This document shows positions 17,489 through 26,887 of a stretch of DNA of 64,000 bases, piece after piece. Origin of the DNA: Paludibacteraceae bacterium (GTDB lineage Bacteria; Bacteroidota; Bacteroidia; Bacteroidales; Paludibacteraceae); contig JAKSNS010000004.1 in NCBI GenBank assembly GCA_024399545.1, positions 16,994-80,993 on the forward strand, in the 5' to 3' direction. The position numbers were made by a program, and so were the translations under genes. Below the pieces are notes generated by a model. That model worked only from the letters and a program-made list of their open reading frames with translations. It had not been told where the DNA came from and ran no database searches. Each line of letters begins with the position of its first letter. Position 1 is the first letter of the stretch.

Positions 17489-18690
17489 TTCTTTATCTCA
17501 AAAGCGGTAAAATCCACCGTCAAACCAAGCGTAAGGTTATGTCGTTTCAAATCATAATCCTTATAACTGTCATAAGCGACATTAAGTGTTTGGTTCCAGA
17601 AAGCGTGCAATCTGAAAAAACGCTGTTTCTTTATAGGGAACACCTCAACGCCAAAACCGTAGGTCAGCAATTGGTCTTTGTACCTTATCCAATATGGCTC
17701 GTCATCTGACATTCCTTCAAACAGATTCGTACGGTTTTGGTCATAATCCACTTTGCCAAAAACGGTAGCCCAACCTAAAATGTCACCCTTGACATTCAGC
17801 ACTCCCGAAAAGTCGCCAAAAGGGTTATGGTTTGCATGGAATCTGTTTGTCCAGTCAAGTTCTATGGTCATTGGCCCTGCCAAAAACCTATTTCCCAAGA
17901 CAACTTGACCCATATAAGTGCCGTCTTTAACCTCCATTACGTTGACGGAATACGAACTTTGAAATATATCATAGTCGCCATACCACAGCAAAGAGTACGA
18001 ATACATACTGTTCGACATTCCTTTACCTACAGTATTGAAAGGCGAGTTGGCTATTTCAGCCACCAACGAGTTTCTACCGTCCTTGAATTTATATCCACCC
18101 CTGATTCCCAGCTGGAAACAATAAACCTGATTCCAGAACTCAGTTGAGTAATATATGTCAATAGGAGCAGCATCGTATTCCCAACCACCAATAGCTATTG
18201 GGAATTTCCCCGCCGCAATGTTCCATCCTGACTTGAAATCGTACTGCATGAACGCCTTGTCTATTGATTTGAACACTGCGTCGATGCTGTTCAAGCGGTT
18301 GAGTCTCTGACGATAGTGGTACGACAACCCTTCGGTTATGTTGCCGTCCAAATAGAATTGCAGGTATTTCCCGGCAAAACCAGACTTATATGCCTCAGCA
18401 CCATCAAATTCCCTTTCTTTTGAAGAACGTGCGTCGAACATTGACTGCCACTCACCACGGAAATCGAAATGGATTTTTATCGGCTGTTTTTTCTTTTCTG
18501 GCTTAGAGATTTCGCCACTCCGCACCTGTGCGATTTTTGCAGTATCGCTTGTGAGAATATACTCCCTGACGACTTCCCTAATTACAATCGTGTCGCGCAC
18601 AGTGTCACGTTTGATGACTACATCCTGTGCCCTGACTACACCCACGGCCATTACAGCCGCCATTAACAGAACTAATTTTTTTAATATCAT
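17485..18690 (-). CDS. Outer-membrane porin-like beta-barrel protein
   Basis: 401 residues with a signal peptide (MILKKLVLLMAAVMAVGVVRAQ). A short polar linker is followed by a barrel-like domain rich in alternating aromatic strands (FDFRGEWQSMFDA; GLSYHYRQRLNRLN; AAGKFPIAIGGWEYD; QVYCFQLGIRGGYKF). The chain ends in a strand, LTLGLTVDFTAFEIKK. The AGKF...GGWE pattern resembles phosphate-selective porin O/P relatives, but the substrate is unknown. It lies 4 bp downstream of corA and overlaps aguB. Confidence 0.7.
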   Translation of the reverse strand: MILKKLVLLMAAVMAVGVVRAQDVVIKRDTVRDTIVIREVVREYILTSDTAKIAQVRSGEISKPEKKKQPIKIHFDFRGEWQSMFDARSSKEREFDGAEAYKSGFAGKYLQFYLDGNITEGLSYHYRQRLNRLNSIDAVFKSIDKAFMQYDFKSGWNIAAGKFPIAIGGWEYDAAPIDIYYSTEFWNQVYCFQLGIRGGYKFKDGRNSLVAEIANSPFNTVGKGMSNSMYSYSLLWYGDYDIFQSSYSVNVMEVKDGTYMGQVVLGNRFLAGPMTIELDWTNRFHANHNPFGDFSGVLNVKGDILGWATVFGKVDYDQNRTNLFEGMSDDEPYWIRYKDQLLTYGFGVEVFPIKKQRFFRLHAFWNQTLNVAYDSYKDYDLKRHNLTLGLTVDFTAFEIKK

Positions 18691-18694
18691 ATCG

Positions 18695-19642
18695 TTATAA
18701 CCATTTTTTCAGTTTGAAATATACCAAAATAAACACCACGGTAAGTATCATCAACCCTCCGGCAAACAAGTAGCCATATTGCCACTGCAGCTCTGGCATG
18801 TGTACAAAGTTCATACCATACATGCTGGCAATCAGCGTTGGAGGCAAGAATATCACACTAACGATAGTGAAAATCTTTATTATCTTGTTCTGCTGAATAT
18901 TGACAAGACCAAGAAAAGTGTCCTGAAGGTATTCAAGCCTGTCGAACGAGAACCTGGTGTGCTCAAACAGCGAATTGATATCCTTGATGATTATAGACAG
19001 TTTTGCCCTTGCCTCGACAGGGAACAACTCACAACGGAGCATATTAGAGCATACCCTGCTACGGTCAACGATATTCTCACGGATGAGCATCGTTTTCTCC
19101 TGCAACTCCTTGATGGCTATGAGTATATCGTCCGACACATCGTCATCGTCTTTCAACCTGTTTGACAATGTCGTCACCTCTCGCGTCATGTCCTCAATCA
19201 TGTCAGCATCGTTTTCGACCCTTGTCTCAAGCAGAGCCACCAATACGAAGTATCCTGAAGGGTAGTTCCTTGGGTTTGCGAACATTTTGCGTACAGTCTC
19301 GTTGAACGACGGCAATTGTTGGTTCCTGACCGTCACCAGAATGTTGTTTTTCATTATGAAAGAGACTGTTTCCTCCTCGAAACTCTCCAAGAGGAAATTC
19401 GAGTTAGCCACAATGCTATCCTCCGTCTCAATGTAACGTGACGACATCTCAATCTCTTCCATCTCCTCTTCTTCCTGAATATATATCTTGAGGAACTGTT
19501 CAAGTTCGCTCTCGACCTCAACGGTCACGTCGTTGAGGTCTATCCACAGTAGTTCAGCAAGTTCGACATCCCTAAGGATGTCCATTGTCTTGGCTATTTT
19601 TATCCTGCCGTTTTCTTTATAGAATATCCTTAATTCCGACAT
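18695..19642 (-). CDS. corA: CorA family magnesium/cobalt transporter
   Basis: 315 residues with the family layout: a large cytoplasmic alpha/beta domain and helical stalk, then two C-terminal membrane helices. The signature YGMNFVHMPE sits between them (FTIVSVIFLPPTLIASM before, YLFAGGLMILTVVFILVYF after). The chain ends in KLKKWL, the usual basic tail. It is 17 bp after rsmA and 4 bp before the porin-like gene. Confidence 0.92.
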   Translation of the reverse strand: MSELRIFYKENGRIKIAKTMDILRDVELAELLWIDLNDVTVEVESELEQFLKIYIQEEEEMEEIEMSSRYIETEDSIVANSNFLLESFEEETVSFIMKNNILVTVRNQQLPSFNETVRKMFANPRNYPSGYFVLVALLETRVENDADMIEDMTREVTTLSNRLKDDDDVSDDILIAIKELQEKTMLIRENIVDRSRVCSNMLRCELFPVEARAKLSIIIKDINSLFEHTRFSFDRLEYLQDTFLGLVNIQQNKIIKIFTIVSVIFLPPTLIASMYGMNFVHMPELQWQYGYLFAGGLMILTVVFILVYFKLKKWL

Positions 19643-19659
19643 GTTAATTTATTTACACG

Positions 19660-20430
19660 TTAATGATTTAGAATTAGGTTCGTCAATGCGACAAACTCCT
19701 CGACGCTTAGTGTTTCCGGTCGTCGGTTGAACACGTCGTCATTCTCAATCCTTTCGTTCAGCAGTTGTTTTAGCGAGTTCCTCATGGTTTTCCTTCGTTG
19801 GTTGAACGCCCTTTTCACGATGTCAATGAACGCTTTTTCGTCACAACCAAGCGATTTTCTACCATTCCTCGTCATGCGTATCACTGCGGATTTGACCTTC
19901 GGCGGAGGATTGAACACGTGTTCATGTACTGTCATTACGTATTCTATATCGTAGAAGGCCTGAAGCAACACAGACGTAATGCCGTAGGTCTTGTTTCCTG
20001 GTCCTGCGGCAATCCTTTCCGCAACCTCTTTTTGTATCATCCCTGCGCAAATAGGTATTCTATCCCTATTTTCCAACACTTTGAAGAATATTTGCGACGA
20101 TATGTTGTATGGGTAATTGCCAATCACCATAAAATCACCATCTCCTGGAAATAATGTCCGCAAATCCAACTTCAGGAAATCACCCTCAATCACTTTCACA
20201 TCTGCCAATTCACGCATGAGATACTCCACTGACTCATGGTCAATTTCGACGGCTGTCAAGCGCTCTCCGTGTATCTCTTTCAGGTACTTAGTAAGCACAC
20301 CCATGCCTGGACCAATCTCCAAAACAGGAAGACCATTATCCATAGGAAGAGTCTCGGCAATAGCCTTTGCCACACCCTCATCCGTCAGGAAATGCTGTCC
20401 TAAGCGTTTTTTTGCGTGAACTTCTATCAT
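19660..20430 (-). CDS. rsmA: 16S rRNA dimethyladenosine transferase
   Basis: KsgA-type enzyme that dimethylates two adjacent adenines in helix 45 of 16S rRNA. The 256 residues include KKRLGQHFLTD at the N-terminus, the SAM loop EIGPGMGVLTKYL, EIDHESVEYL and catalytic NYPYNISSQI. The small C-terminal helical domain contains FNQRRKTMRNSL. It is the first gene of the minus-strand string; no clear minus-strand promoter was found. Confidence 0.95.
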   Translation of the reverse strand: MIEVHAKKRLGQHFLTDEGVAKAIAETLPMDNGLPVLEIGPGMGVLTKYLKEIHGERLTAVEIDHESVEYLMRELADVKVIEGDFLKLDLRTLFPGDGDFMVIGNYPYNISSQIFFKVLENRDRIPICAGMIQKEVAERIAAGPGNKTYGITSVLLQAFYDIEYVMTVHEHVFNPPPKVKSAVIRMTRNGRKSLGCDEKAFIDIVKRAFNQRRKTMRNSLKQLLNERIENDDVFNRRPETLSVEEFVALTNLILNH

Positions 20431-20447
20431 AATTCATTTTTTTTTCG

Positions 20448-20455
20448 TACCTTTG
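20448..20455 (+). promoter_or_regulatory. -7 box for gtrA-like gene
   Basis: TACCTTTG followed by GCACACTG on the plus strand. It overlaps the first codons of the longest possible reading frame, which argues for a downstream start at 20558. Confidence 0.5.
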
Positions 20456-20557
20456 CACACTGATTTTCAGATGAAACCATTCACAATGGTTCAGCCTGCA
20501 AAGATAATAATAAATATCCAAAACACCAAACAGTTACACAAAAATCCGCCAAAAAAA

Positions 20558-21040
20558 ATGAAACTCCAGTTTTTTCTGCTTCGCATCATCGATTTTTTCT
20601 ATACGCCATTCCGCCGTTTCTGCCCTCGACAAGTCTTCAGATATGGTGTGTCGGGCGGTGCTAACATGCTACTGGACTGGTTTCTCTATTTCGTCATCTA
20701 CCACATTTTATATATAGCAACTTCGGGGGATGTCATCTCCCTTCATTTCATCGCCATAACGCCACACATAGCCGCTTTCCTCATCGTGTTCCCTATAACG
20801 ACCTTGACAGGCTTCTGGCTTGCACGGAATATCAGTTTCAACGAATCACTCCTGCGTGGGCGCACGCAACTTGTTCGTTATGTCTCCGTCGTCTTAGCCA
20901 ACATCCTCATCAACTACGCTTGCCTGAAATTCTTCATTGAGTTTTGCCACTTTTTTCCTACTCCTTCCAAGATGCTCACAACAGTTATCACCGTGGTTTT
21001 TTCCTTCTTTATGCAAAAATTTTTCACCTTCAAAGCATAA
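20558..21040 (+). CDS. GtrA-like family membrane protein
   Basis: 160 residues with four hydrophobic segments in the GtrA pattern: FRYGVSGGANMLLDWFLYF, ITPHIAAFLIVFPITT, LVRYVSVVLANILINYACL, and a C-terminal VITVVFSFFMQKFFTFKA. The last matches the family ending in FxF. GtrA proteins are thought to flip lipid-linked sugars for polysaccharide synthesis. The frame is open from 20453, with ATGs at 20471 and 20486. I chose 20558 because the promoter box overlaps the upstream end and MKLQFFLLRIIDF matches the family start. No sugar-transfer gene lies next to it. Confidence 0.75.
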   Translation: MKLQFFLLRIIDFFYTPFRRFCPRQVFRYGVSGGANMLLDWFLYFVIYHILYIATSGDVISLHFIAITPHIAAFLIVFPITTLTGFWLARNISFNESLLRGRTQLVRYVSVVLANILINYACLKFFIEFCHFFPTPSKMLTTVITVVFSFFMQKFFTFKA

Positions 21041-21194
21041 TTTTTATTCCAAATAAGTTAATAAACCCGATTTAATTTTGTCGATTTCCACAAAAAAAGA
21101 ACCGACACACACCGCCAATTATTTAAAAATCACCATAAAAACAATTTCTTAATAAAAAAACTGCAAAATATTATTCATATTGAATTATTTTTTG

Positions 21195-21202
21195 TATCTT
21201 TG
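21195..21202 (+). promoter_or_regulatory. -7 box for rprY
   Basis: TATCTTTG then GCAGTC on the plus strand, about 95 nt before the ATG at 21297. No convincing -33 element is seen. Confidence 0.5.
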
Positions 21203-21296
21203 CAGTCAGTTTCAGACAAGATTAGGGCATTTTGCCCGAATTTACGTTGAAACAAAAAAACCACTTAACAATTCATTATTTATTACCACAAATAGT

Positions 21297-22010
21297 ATGT
21301 TAGACAACATCAACAAAAGAACAATCCTCCTCTGCGAGGATGATGAAAACCTCGGTACACTTCTCCGTGAGTATCTTATGGCAAAAGGGTTTGAAGTAAC
21401 ATTCATGCCTGACGGCGAGACAGGTTACGAGGCTTTTATGAATGAGAACCAGAATTTCGACATCTGCATTTTTGATGTCATGATGCCAAAAAAAGACGGC
21501 TTTGCACTTGCAGCAGAGATACGTAAAGTCAACGGCATAGTTCCTATCGTATTCCTTACCGCAAGGGCACTGAAGGAAGATGTTTTGGAAGGATTCCGCA
21601 TTGGTTGTGACGATTACATAACTAAACCATTCTCGATGGAAGAGCTTGTTTATCGTATTGAGGCTATTCTCCGCCGCGTTTCGGGCAAAGACCACCGCAA
21701 TGCAAGCGAATTCCAACTCGGCAAGATTCTCTTCGACAGCCAGAAACAGACTCTCACAACACCAGACAAACAGCTTAAGTTGACCACCAAGGAGAACGAA
21801 CTACTTCTCCTCCTCGTGCAAAACGCCAACTCAATTCTGCAAAGAGATTACGCCCTCAAAGCTATTTGGATGGAGGACAACTATTTCAACGCACGTTCTA
21901 TGGATGTTTATATTACTAAGCTCCGCAAGATTCTTCGCATAGACCAAGATGTGGAAATCATAAACATTCATGGCAAAGGCTACAAACTCATTATTCCTAA
22001 CAAAATCTAA
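21297..22010 (+). CDS. rprY: OmpR-family response regulator RprY
   Basis: 237 residues. An N-terminal receiver domain (about 10-125) has the acidic pair EDD, the phospho-acceptor Asp in [12 protein letters not shown], Thr in FLTARAL and Lys in DYITKPFS. The C-terminal winged helix ([24 protein letters not shown]) binds DNA. The sequence is very close in my memory to RprY of Bacteroides. The frame is open upstream to 21180, but the homologous start is MLDNINKR at 21297. The partner kinase RprX is not adjacent; the regulator stands alone before pckA. Confidence 0.9.
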   Translation: MLDNINKRTILLCEDDENLGTLLREYLMAKGFEVTFMPDGETGYEAFMNENQNFDICIFDVMMPKKDGFALAAEIRKVNGIVPIVFLTARALKEDVLEGFRIGCDDYITKPFSMEELVYRIEAILRRVSGKDHRNASEFQLGKILFDSQKQTLTTPDKQLKLTTKENELLLLLVQNANSILQRDYALKAIWMEDNYFNARSMDVYITKLRKILRIDQDVEIINIHGKGYKLIIPNKI

Positions 22011-22062
22011 TCGTGAGGGACGGAACACCATTCTTTCATACAAAACAAAAAAACAAAAGAAT

Positions 22063-23661
22063 ATGATAGATCTTAAGAAATATGGCATAACCGATGTAAA
22101 GGAAATCCTTTACAACCCTTCGTACGACATCTTGTATAATGAAGAAACAAAATCAGGCCTTGAAGGTTTTGAATGTGGTAAAGTCACCGAACTTGGTGCA
22201 GTCAACGTTATGACTGGTATTTATACTGGTCGTTCGCCTAAGGATAAATTCTTTGTAATGGACGACGTTTCACGCAATACCGTATGGTGGACTTCTGACG
22301 AATACAAGAACGACAACAAACCAGTGTCGCAAGAGACATGGAATGCCCTCAAGCACATTGCCGTTGACCAACTTTCAGGCAAACGCCTCTTCGTAGTTGA
22401 CGCATTCTGCGGCGCAAACCCTTCCACACGCCTTAAGGTACGCTTCATTATGGAGGTTGCTTGGCAGGCACATTTCGTACGCAATATGTTCATCCGCCCT
22501 ACTGACGAGGAACTGAAGAATTTCGGCGAGCCTGACTTTACCGTATATACAGCATCCAAGGCAAAAGTTGAGAACTACAAAGAACTTGGTCTTAATTCCG
22601 AGACTGCTGTTGTCTTCAACCTCACCTCACGTGAGCAGGTTATTATCAACACATGGTACGGCGGTGAAATGAAGAAGGGTATGTTCTCTATCATGAACTA
22701 TCTTCTCCCTCTCAAGGGTATCGCCGCAATGCACTGCTCGGCAAATACAAATGACAAAGGCGAGACCGCTATTTTCTTCGGACTTTCCGGTACAGGTAAG
22801 ACTACTCTTTCTACTGACCCTAAACGTGCGCTTATCGGTGATGACGAGCATGGTTGGGACGACGACGGAATCTTCAATTTCGAGGGTGGTTGCTACGCCA
22901 AGGTTATTAACCTTGACAAAGACTCTGAGCCTGACATCTATAACGCCATCCATCGCGACGCTTTGTTAGAGAACGTGACCGTTGACGACAAGGGCAAAAT
23001 TGATTTTTCAGACAAATCAGTGACCGAGAACACCCGCGTTTCTTACCCAATCTACCACATACAGAACATCGTTAAGCCAATATCAAAGGCACCTGCAGCA
23101 CGCAAGGTTATTTTCCTTTCGGCTGACGCATTCGGTGTTCTTCCTCCAGTTTCTATCCTCACGCCAGAGCAGACTCAGTACTACTTCCTTTCTGGCTTTA
23201 CCGCAAAACTGGCGGGTACTGAGCGTGGCATTACTGAGCCAACACCAACTTTCTCTGCATGTTTCGGTGCAGCTTTCCTTTCTCTCCACCCTACAAAATA
23301 CGGTGAGGAACTCGTTAAGCGTATGAAACAATCAGGTGCTACCGCATATCTTGTGAACACAGGTTGGAACGGTTCTGGCAAGCGTATTTCTATAAAAGAC
23401 ACCCGTGGCATAATCGACGCAATCCTTGACGGCAGCATCGACAAAGCACCTACCAAACATATTCCTCTCTTTGATTTTGTTGTTCCTACCGAACTTCCTG
23501 GCGTTGACACGAAAATTCTTGACCCTCGCGACACTTACGCATCAGCGTCAGAGTGGGATGTCAAAGCACGTGACTTGGCTGGACGTTTCATCAAGAATTT
23601 CAACAAATTCGAGGGTAACGAAAAAGGCAAGGCTCTTGTTGCCGCAGGTCCAAAGTTATAA
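22063..23661 (+). CDS. pckA: Phosphoenolpyruvate carboxykinase (ATP)
   Basis: Interconverts oxaloacetate and PEP with ATP/ADP. In Bacteroidales it usually runs towards oxaloacetate on the succinate route. The 532 residues show the P-loop [11 protein letters not shown], kinase-2 motif [19 protein letters not shown], and R-containing [13 protein letters not shown] near the N-terminus. The start ATG is at 22063; the frame upstream belongs to the rprY end. The gap to rprY is 52 bp, so the two may be co-transcribed. It is followed by a terminator. Confidence 0.97.
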   Translation: MIDLKKYGITDVKEILYNPSYDILYNEETKSGLEGFECGKVTELGAVNVMTGIYTGRSPKDKFFVMDDVSRNTVWWTSDEYKNDNKPVSQETWNALKHIAVDQLSGKRLFVVDAFCGANPSTRLKVRFIMEVAWQAHFVRNMFIRPTDEELKNFGEPDFTVYTASKAKVENYKELGLNSETAVVFNLTSREQVIINTWYGGEMKKGMFSIMNYLLPLKGIAAMHCSANTNDKGETAIFFGLSGTGKTTLSTDPKRALIGDDEHGWDDDGIFNFEGGCYAKVINLDKDSEPDIYNAIHRDALLENVTVDDKGKIDFSDKSVTENTRVSYPIYHIQNIVKPISKAPAARKVIFLSADAFGVLPPVSILTPEQTQYYFLSGFTAKLAGTERGITEPTPTFSACFGAAFLSLHPTKYGEELVKRMKQSGATAYLVNTGWNGSGKRISIKDTRGIIDAILDGSIDKAPTKHIPLFDFVVPTELPGVDTKILDPRDTYASASEWDVKARDLAGRFIKNFNKFEGNEKGKALVAAGPKL

Positions 23662-23684
23662 TTTCTCTGCGTAAGGGAGAACGA

Positions 23685-23766
23685 AATATTAGGACAATCC
23701 TAATATTGAATGTAATTTTTTTCATTTGTTTGTAAGGCAGTACCTGGGAAGGCACTGCCTTATTTT
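23685..23766 (+). terminator. Double hairpin terminator after pckA
   Basis: First hairpin 23685-23707 (AATATTAGGA/TCCTAATATT). The second, 23734-23761, pairs AAGGCAGT with ACTGCCTT and is followed by ATTTT. It separates the plus-strand pckA from the convergent exporter gene. Confidence 0.75.
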
Positions 23767-23791
23767 ATGGGGAACTTTCAGTCAAAAGAAA

Positions 23792-26700
23792 TCACTTTTT
23801 CCTTACAATTAGTTTGTCACAGAGTGCAAGGAGTGCTGGAAGAATAAGAAGGATGAGAAGTACAGAAGCAAGCGCACCTATTGAGATTGAGTATAGGATT
23901 GCCGAGACTGTCATATCAGTAATCGTGTAGGAAAGAAGGAAAGGTGTGACAATCATTATTAGTCCCGAGGTAGTTATGGTGTTTATAGCGTTGACGTACG
24001 AACGTTTGATAGAGTCACGAATGTCATATACCCTGCGGTTTTCCCTGTAGAGGTTAGTAAAGAGTATCGCATAGTCGATTGTTGCTCCCATGAGGATACT
24101 TTGGACTATTAAGTAAGCAACGTATAGTATAGCGTTGCCAGTAAGTCCTGTGACCGCTACGTCAATAAAGACTGCCGTCATTATAAGTGCGACAAGTAGC
24201 GCAGGGATAACCAAAGATTTGAAAGAGATGGCAACGATTAGGAAAATTGCGAAAATAGTCAGGATTGTGACGATAAGCATCTCGTGGTCAAAGCCTGAAC
24301 GCATTTCGGAAAACATATTTGACTCGCCAACAAGGTAGTGGTCGTGCGTGAGACTTTCGTCCGCTATTCTCTGCATATTTTCTATATAATCGTATGTCTC
24401 AGGGGATTCGTCAGGGTAGTTTGAAATGACGACGGCAAGAGCGTGTTTGTCAGAACGCATCATCCCAAGTCCTGAAACAAGCGAAGCCTGCATCGTAGAG
24501 AAACCTTGTTTTACCGTGTCGTTAATGAAAGCGTCAAAGCGAGGGTCCTGGATTATAGAATCTCCAATGAAAGTAACCATATCCTCGACAGACATTGTCC
24601 AATCCTCGCTGTAGAGGTTATTTGAGCCGTAATAGAGGTAAAGCAAATCAATCATCTTGCTGTCAAGTTTGAAATCAAGGTCGGCTATGATTGCGGACAT
24701 CTCCTTGGCAGTAAAGGTCTTGGTAGAGTCAAGAAGCAAATCGAGTTTGGCAAAAGCAGAGTTGCTTTGTTTCTTTGGCGTACTTTTGACACTCTTCTTC
24801 TTTGCGGTTTTAGTGGTGGAAGATTTCTGCGCATCAGTGGCAGACGTGATGGAGTCATTCAAAGCAAGGGAGACGCTATCAACGACAGTAAGAGGAGTGT
24901 CAGGAACAACCGGCATTGCGGCAAGCAACTCTGGCTGAGAGTCATAGCCACCATCATACTCATCCATTGCTTTATCCATAAGGTCACGAAGTTCGTTAAG
25001 TTGTTTCTTCTCGGACTTCTTAACCATCATAGATACCATTTTTTGCGAGAAAAGTTGGTCGGCTACATAGTGGACGAAATCGTAAGGAGCCATTTTGCCA
25101 CCTGTGTAACCTGCCATTTTATAAATTGTTTTCGCCTGACCTTCGTCCATGTTGAGGAAAGCAGCCATTTGAGAGTAAGTCAAAGGTTCGGAGATGCGGT
25201 CAACATCCTCGTAAGGGTTTGTAGGGCGTGGCTTATGGGTAACAGCCTGAGGGGCAGCAATTACCGAGTCAATACCCAAAGAGTCTTTTGCAACAGTTTC
25301 GACGACTACAGGGGCTGTTTTCTTCGCTTTTTTGCGGTGATGAACCTTAACAGGGACGACAGGAGTAGGTTCAGGGTTCATAAGTTGGTCAAGCATGGCA
25401 AGGCCTGCCTTGGTATCATTGTCAAGGTAAGCAGCCATCATAGACTCTGGTTTATCGCTCTCTACTTTCAGGAAATCATATATTTTGCGTAGGGAGAGTC
25501 TAAGTTGGGAATTGTCAGGGGTATGGCTTGAATAATAGACCAGACGGAGCATAGGCTCGGTAAGTTCAGGAAGTTCGACAGAATCAAGCATACCTTCAGC
25601 CAGTTGTGACATTTCAGTGACCGCCGTAATCATCTTGTCACAAGGATATTGACGTTGAAGAAGTGAAGGATATGAGATAAACATCTCGACATTCGAGTCA
25701 CTGAGGAACTCGTCGGCAATGGCAGGAACCGCGGCACTGTCCTCATTGTTATAGAGAATTACGGAGATATTCTTCTTAGGGAAAACCTTGTCAATCTCGG
25801 TGACTTGGTTTGTGGAGAATTTAATAGGTGTGCTGTTGCGGTAGAAATAAGAGACGACGAGAAGCACCACGAACAAAATCGAAAGGGGGATTCTAGCCTT
25901 GTCGGTGAGGAAAGAGAGTTTATTAGTAGGGATAGGGAGGGAAGCTTTACGAGTGCGGTCAACACCCTTTGAGCACATTACAAGAAGGGCAGGGAGAACG
26001 GTATAGTTACATACTAAACTGCAAACCACGCCTTTAGCGAGAACTATACCAAGGTCAGCGCCAATTTTAAGGCTCATACAGATAAGCACGAGCATACCAA
26101 CTACGGTAGTCGCGGCACTTGAGAGGATTGAGGAAGTTGAGAGGCGGATGGCGTTTGACATTGCCGCAACAGCGTCGCCGTTGTCAAGTTTCTCCTGTCG
26201 AAAACGATTCGCAAGGATAATTGAGTAATCCATCGAAAGGACAAGTTGGAGGACGGCGGCTATGGAATGCGTTGTGACAGAGACAGATGGAAGGAGCGCG
26301 TTTGTGCCAAGGTTCAAGACGACCGCGATTCCGGTTGAGATGATGAACAGGGGAGGTTCAAGCCACGAACGGCACATAGCGAAGAGGATGACGAGGAGGA
26401 TGGCGACAGCGATGGCGAGCATCGTGGCATCAGCAGCGGCACTATCCTGCGAGGTGACAATCTGCACTGAATCAGCGTATTTGTCGCGAAGTTGCTCACC
26501 AAAAGCCCTTTGGTCAAGGTCTTTGACAACCATAAGGCTGAAAAGGGTGTAATTGTCGCTGCTGTCAGTCTGGAGAGAGACGACCTCGGGGAGTGCGAGA
26601 AAATCCTGCGAAAGTTGCGACTTCTTGTCGGAGTCAATGTCCTTGTAGAGAATGCGGACGTCAGCCTGCCCCACCTGCATTGAAGAGGCGGCAGAGAACT

Positions 26701-26869
26701 CATTCATGATGATTTGGACACCCTTATTCATAGGGGAGTCGTCGGGGAGGTACTTTGTCATGTCATTGTTGACATTCACACGGAAGATGAGGAAGGTGCA
26801 GACAATGGCAAGAAAGAAAGATATAATTAGGAGTAGTATTCGGAATCTAACGAAGAAATTGTTTTTCAT
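23792..26869 (-). CDS. RND/MMPL family exporter
   Basis: 1025 residues. The N-terminal membrane helix (LLLIISFFLAIVCTFLIF) is followed by a periplasmic loop, a bundle of membrane helices, a large insert and a second bundle, the duplicated RND plan. NNDMTKYLPDDSPMNKG and LVLSMDYSIILANRFR in the first half, and SILMGATIDYAILFTNLYRE in the second, match the MMPL motif with membrane Asp residues. The periplasmic insert (about 500-750) contains a K/P/T-rich spacer (KKAKKTAPVV; STTKTAKKKSVKSTPKK). Cargo is likely a lipid or hydrophobic compound (inference). It follows the vWA lipoprotein gene by 18 bp. Confidence 0.88.
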   Translation of the reverse strand: MKNNFFVRFRILLLIISFFLAIVCTFLIFRVNVNNDMTKYLPDDSPMNKGVQIIMNEFSAASSMQVGQADVRILYKDIDSDKKSQLSQDFLALPEVVSLQTDSSDNYTLFSLMVVKDLDQRAFGEQLRDKYADSVQIVTSQDSAAADATMLAIAVAILLVILFAMCRSWLEPPLFIISTGIAVVLNLGTNALLPSVSVTTHSIAAVLQLVLSMDYSIILANRFRQEKLDNGDAVAAMSNAIRLSTSSILSSAATTVVGMLVLICMSLKIGADLGIVLAKGVVCSLVCNYTVLPALLVMCSKGVDRTRKASLPIPTNKLSFLTDKARIPLSILFVVLLVVSYFYRNSTPIKFSTNQVTEIDKVFPKKNISVILYNNEDSAAVPAIADEFLSDSNVEMFISYPSLLQRQYPCDKMITAVTEMSQLAEGMLDSVELPELTEPMLRLVYYSSHTPDNSQLRLSLRKIYDFLKVESDKPESMMAAYLDNDTKAGLAMLDQLMNPEPTPVVPVKVHHRKKAKKTAPVVVETVAKDSLGIDSVIAAPQAVTHKPRPTNPYEDVDRISEPLTYSQMAAFLNMDEGQAKTIYKMAGYTGGKMAPYDFVHYVADQLFSQKMVSMMVKKSEKKQLNELRDLMDKAMDEYDGGYDSQPELLAAMPVVPDTPLTVVDSVSLALNDSITSATDAQKSSTTKTAKKKSVKSTPKKQSNSAFAKLDLLLDSTKTFTAKEMSAIIADLDFKLDSKMIDLLYLYYGSNNLYSEDWTMSVEDMVTFIGDSIIQDPRFDAFINDTVKQGFSTMQASLVSGLGMMRSDKHALAVVISNYPDESPETYDYIENMQRIADESLTHDHYLVGESNMFSEMRSGFDHEMLIVTILTIFAIFLIVAISFKSLVIPALLVALIMTAVFIDVAVTGLTGNAILYVAYLIVQSILMGATIDYAILFTNLYRENRRVYDIRDSIKRSYVNAINTITTSGLIMIVTPFLLSYTITDMTVSAILYSISIGALASVLLILLILPALLALCDKLIVRKK

Positions 26870-26887
26870 TTGCGTTGGTTAGCGATA

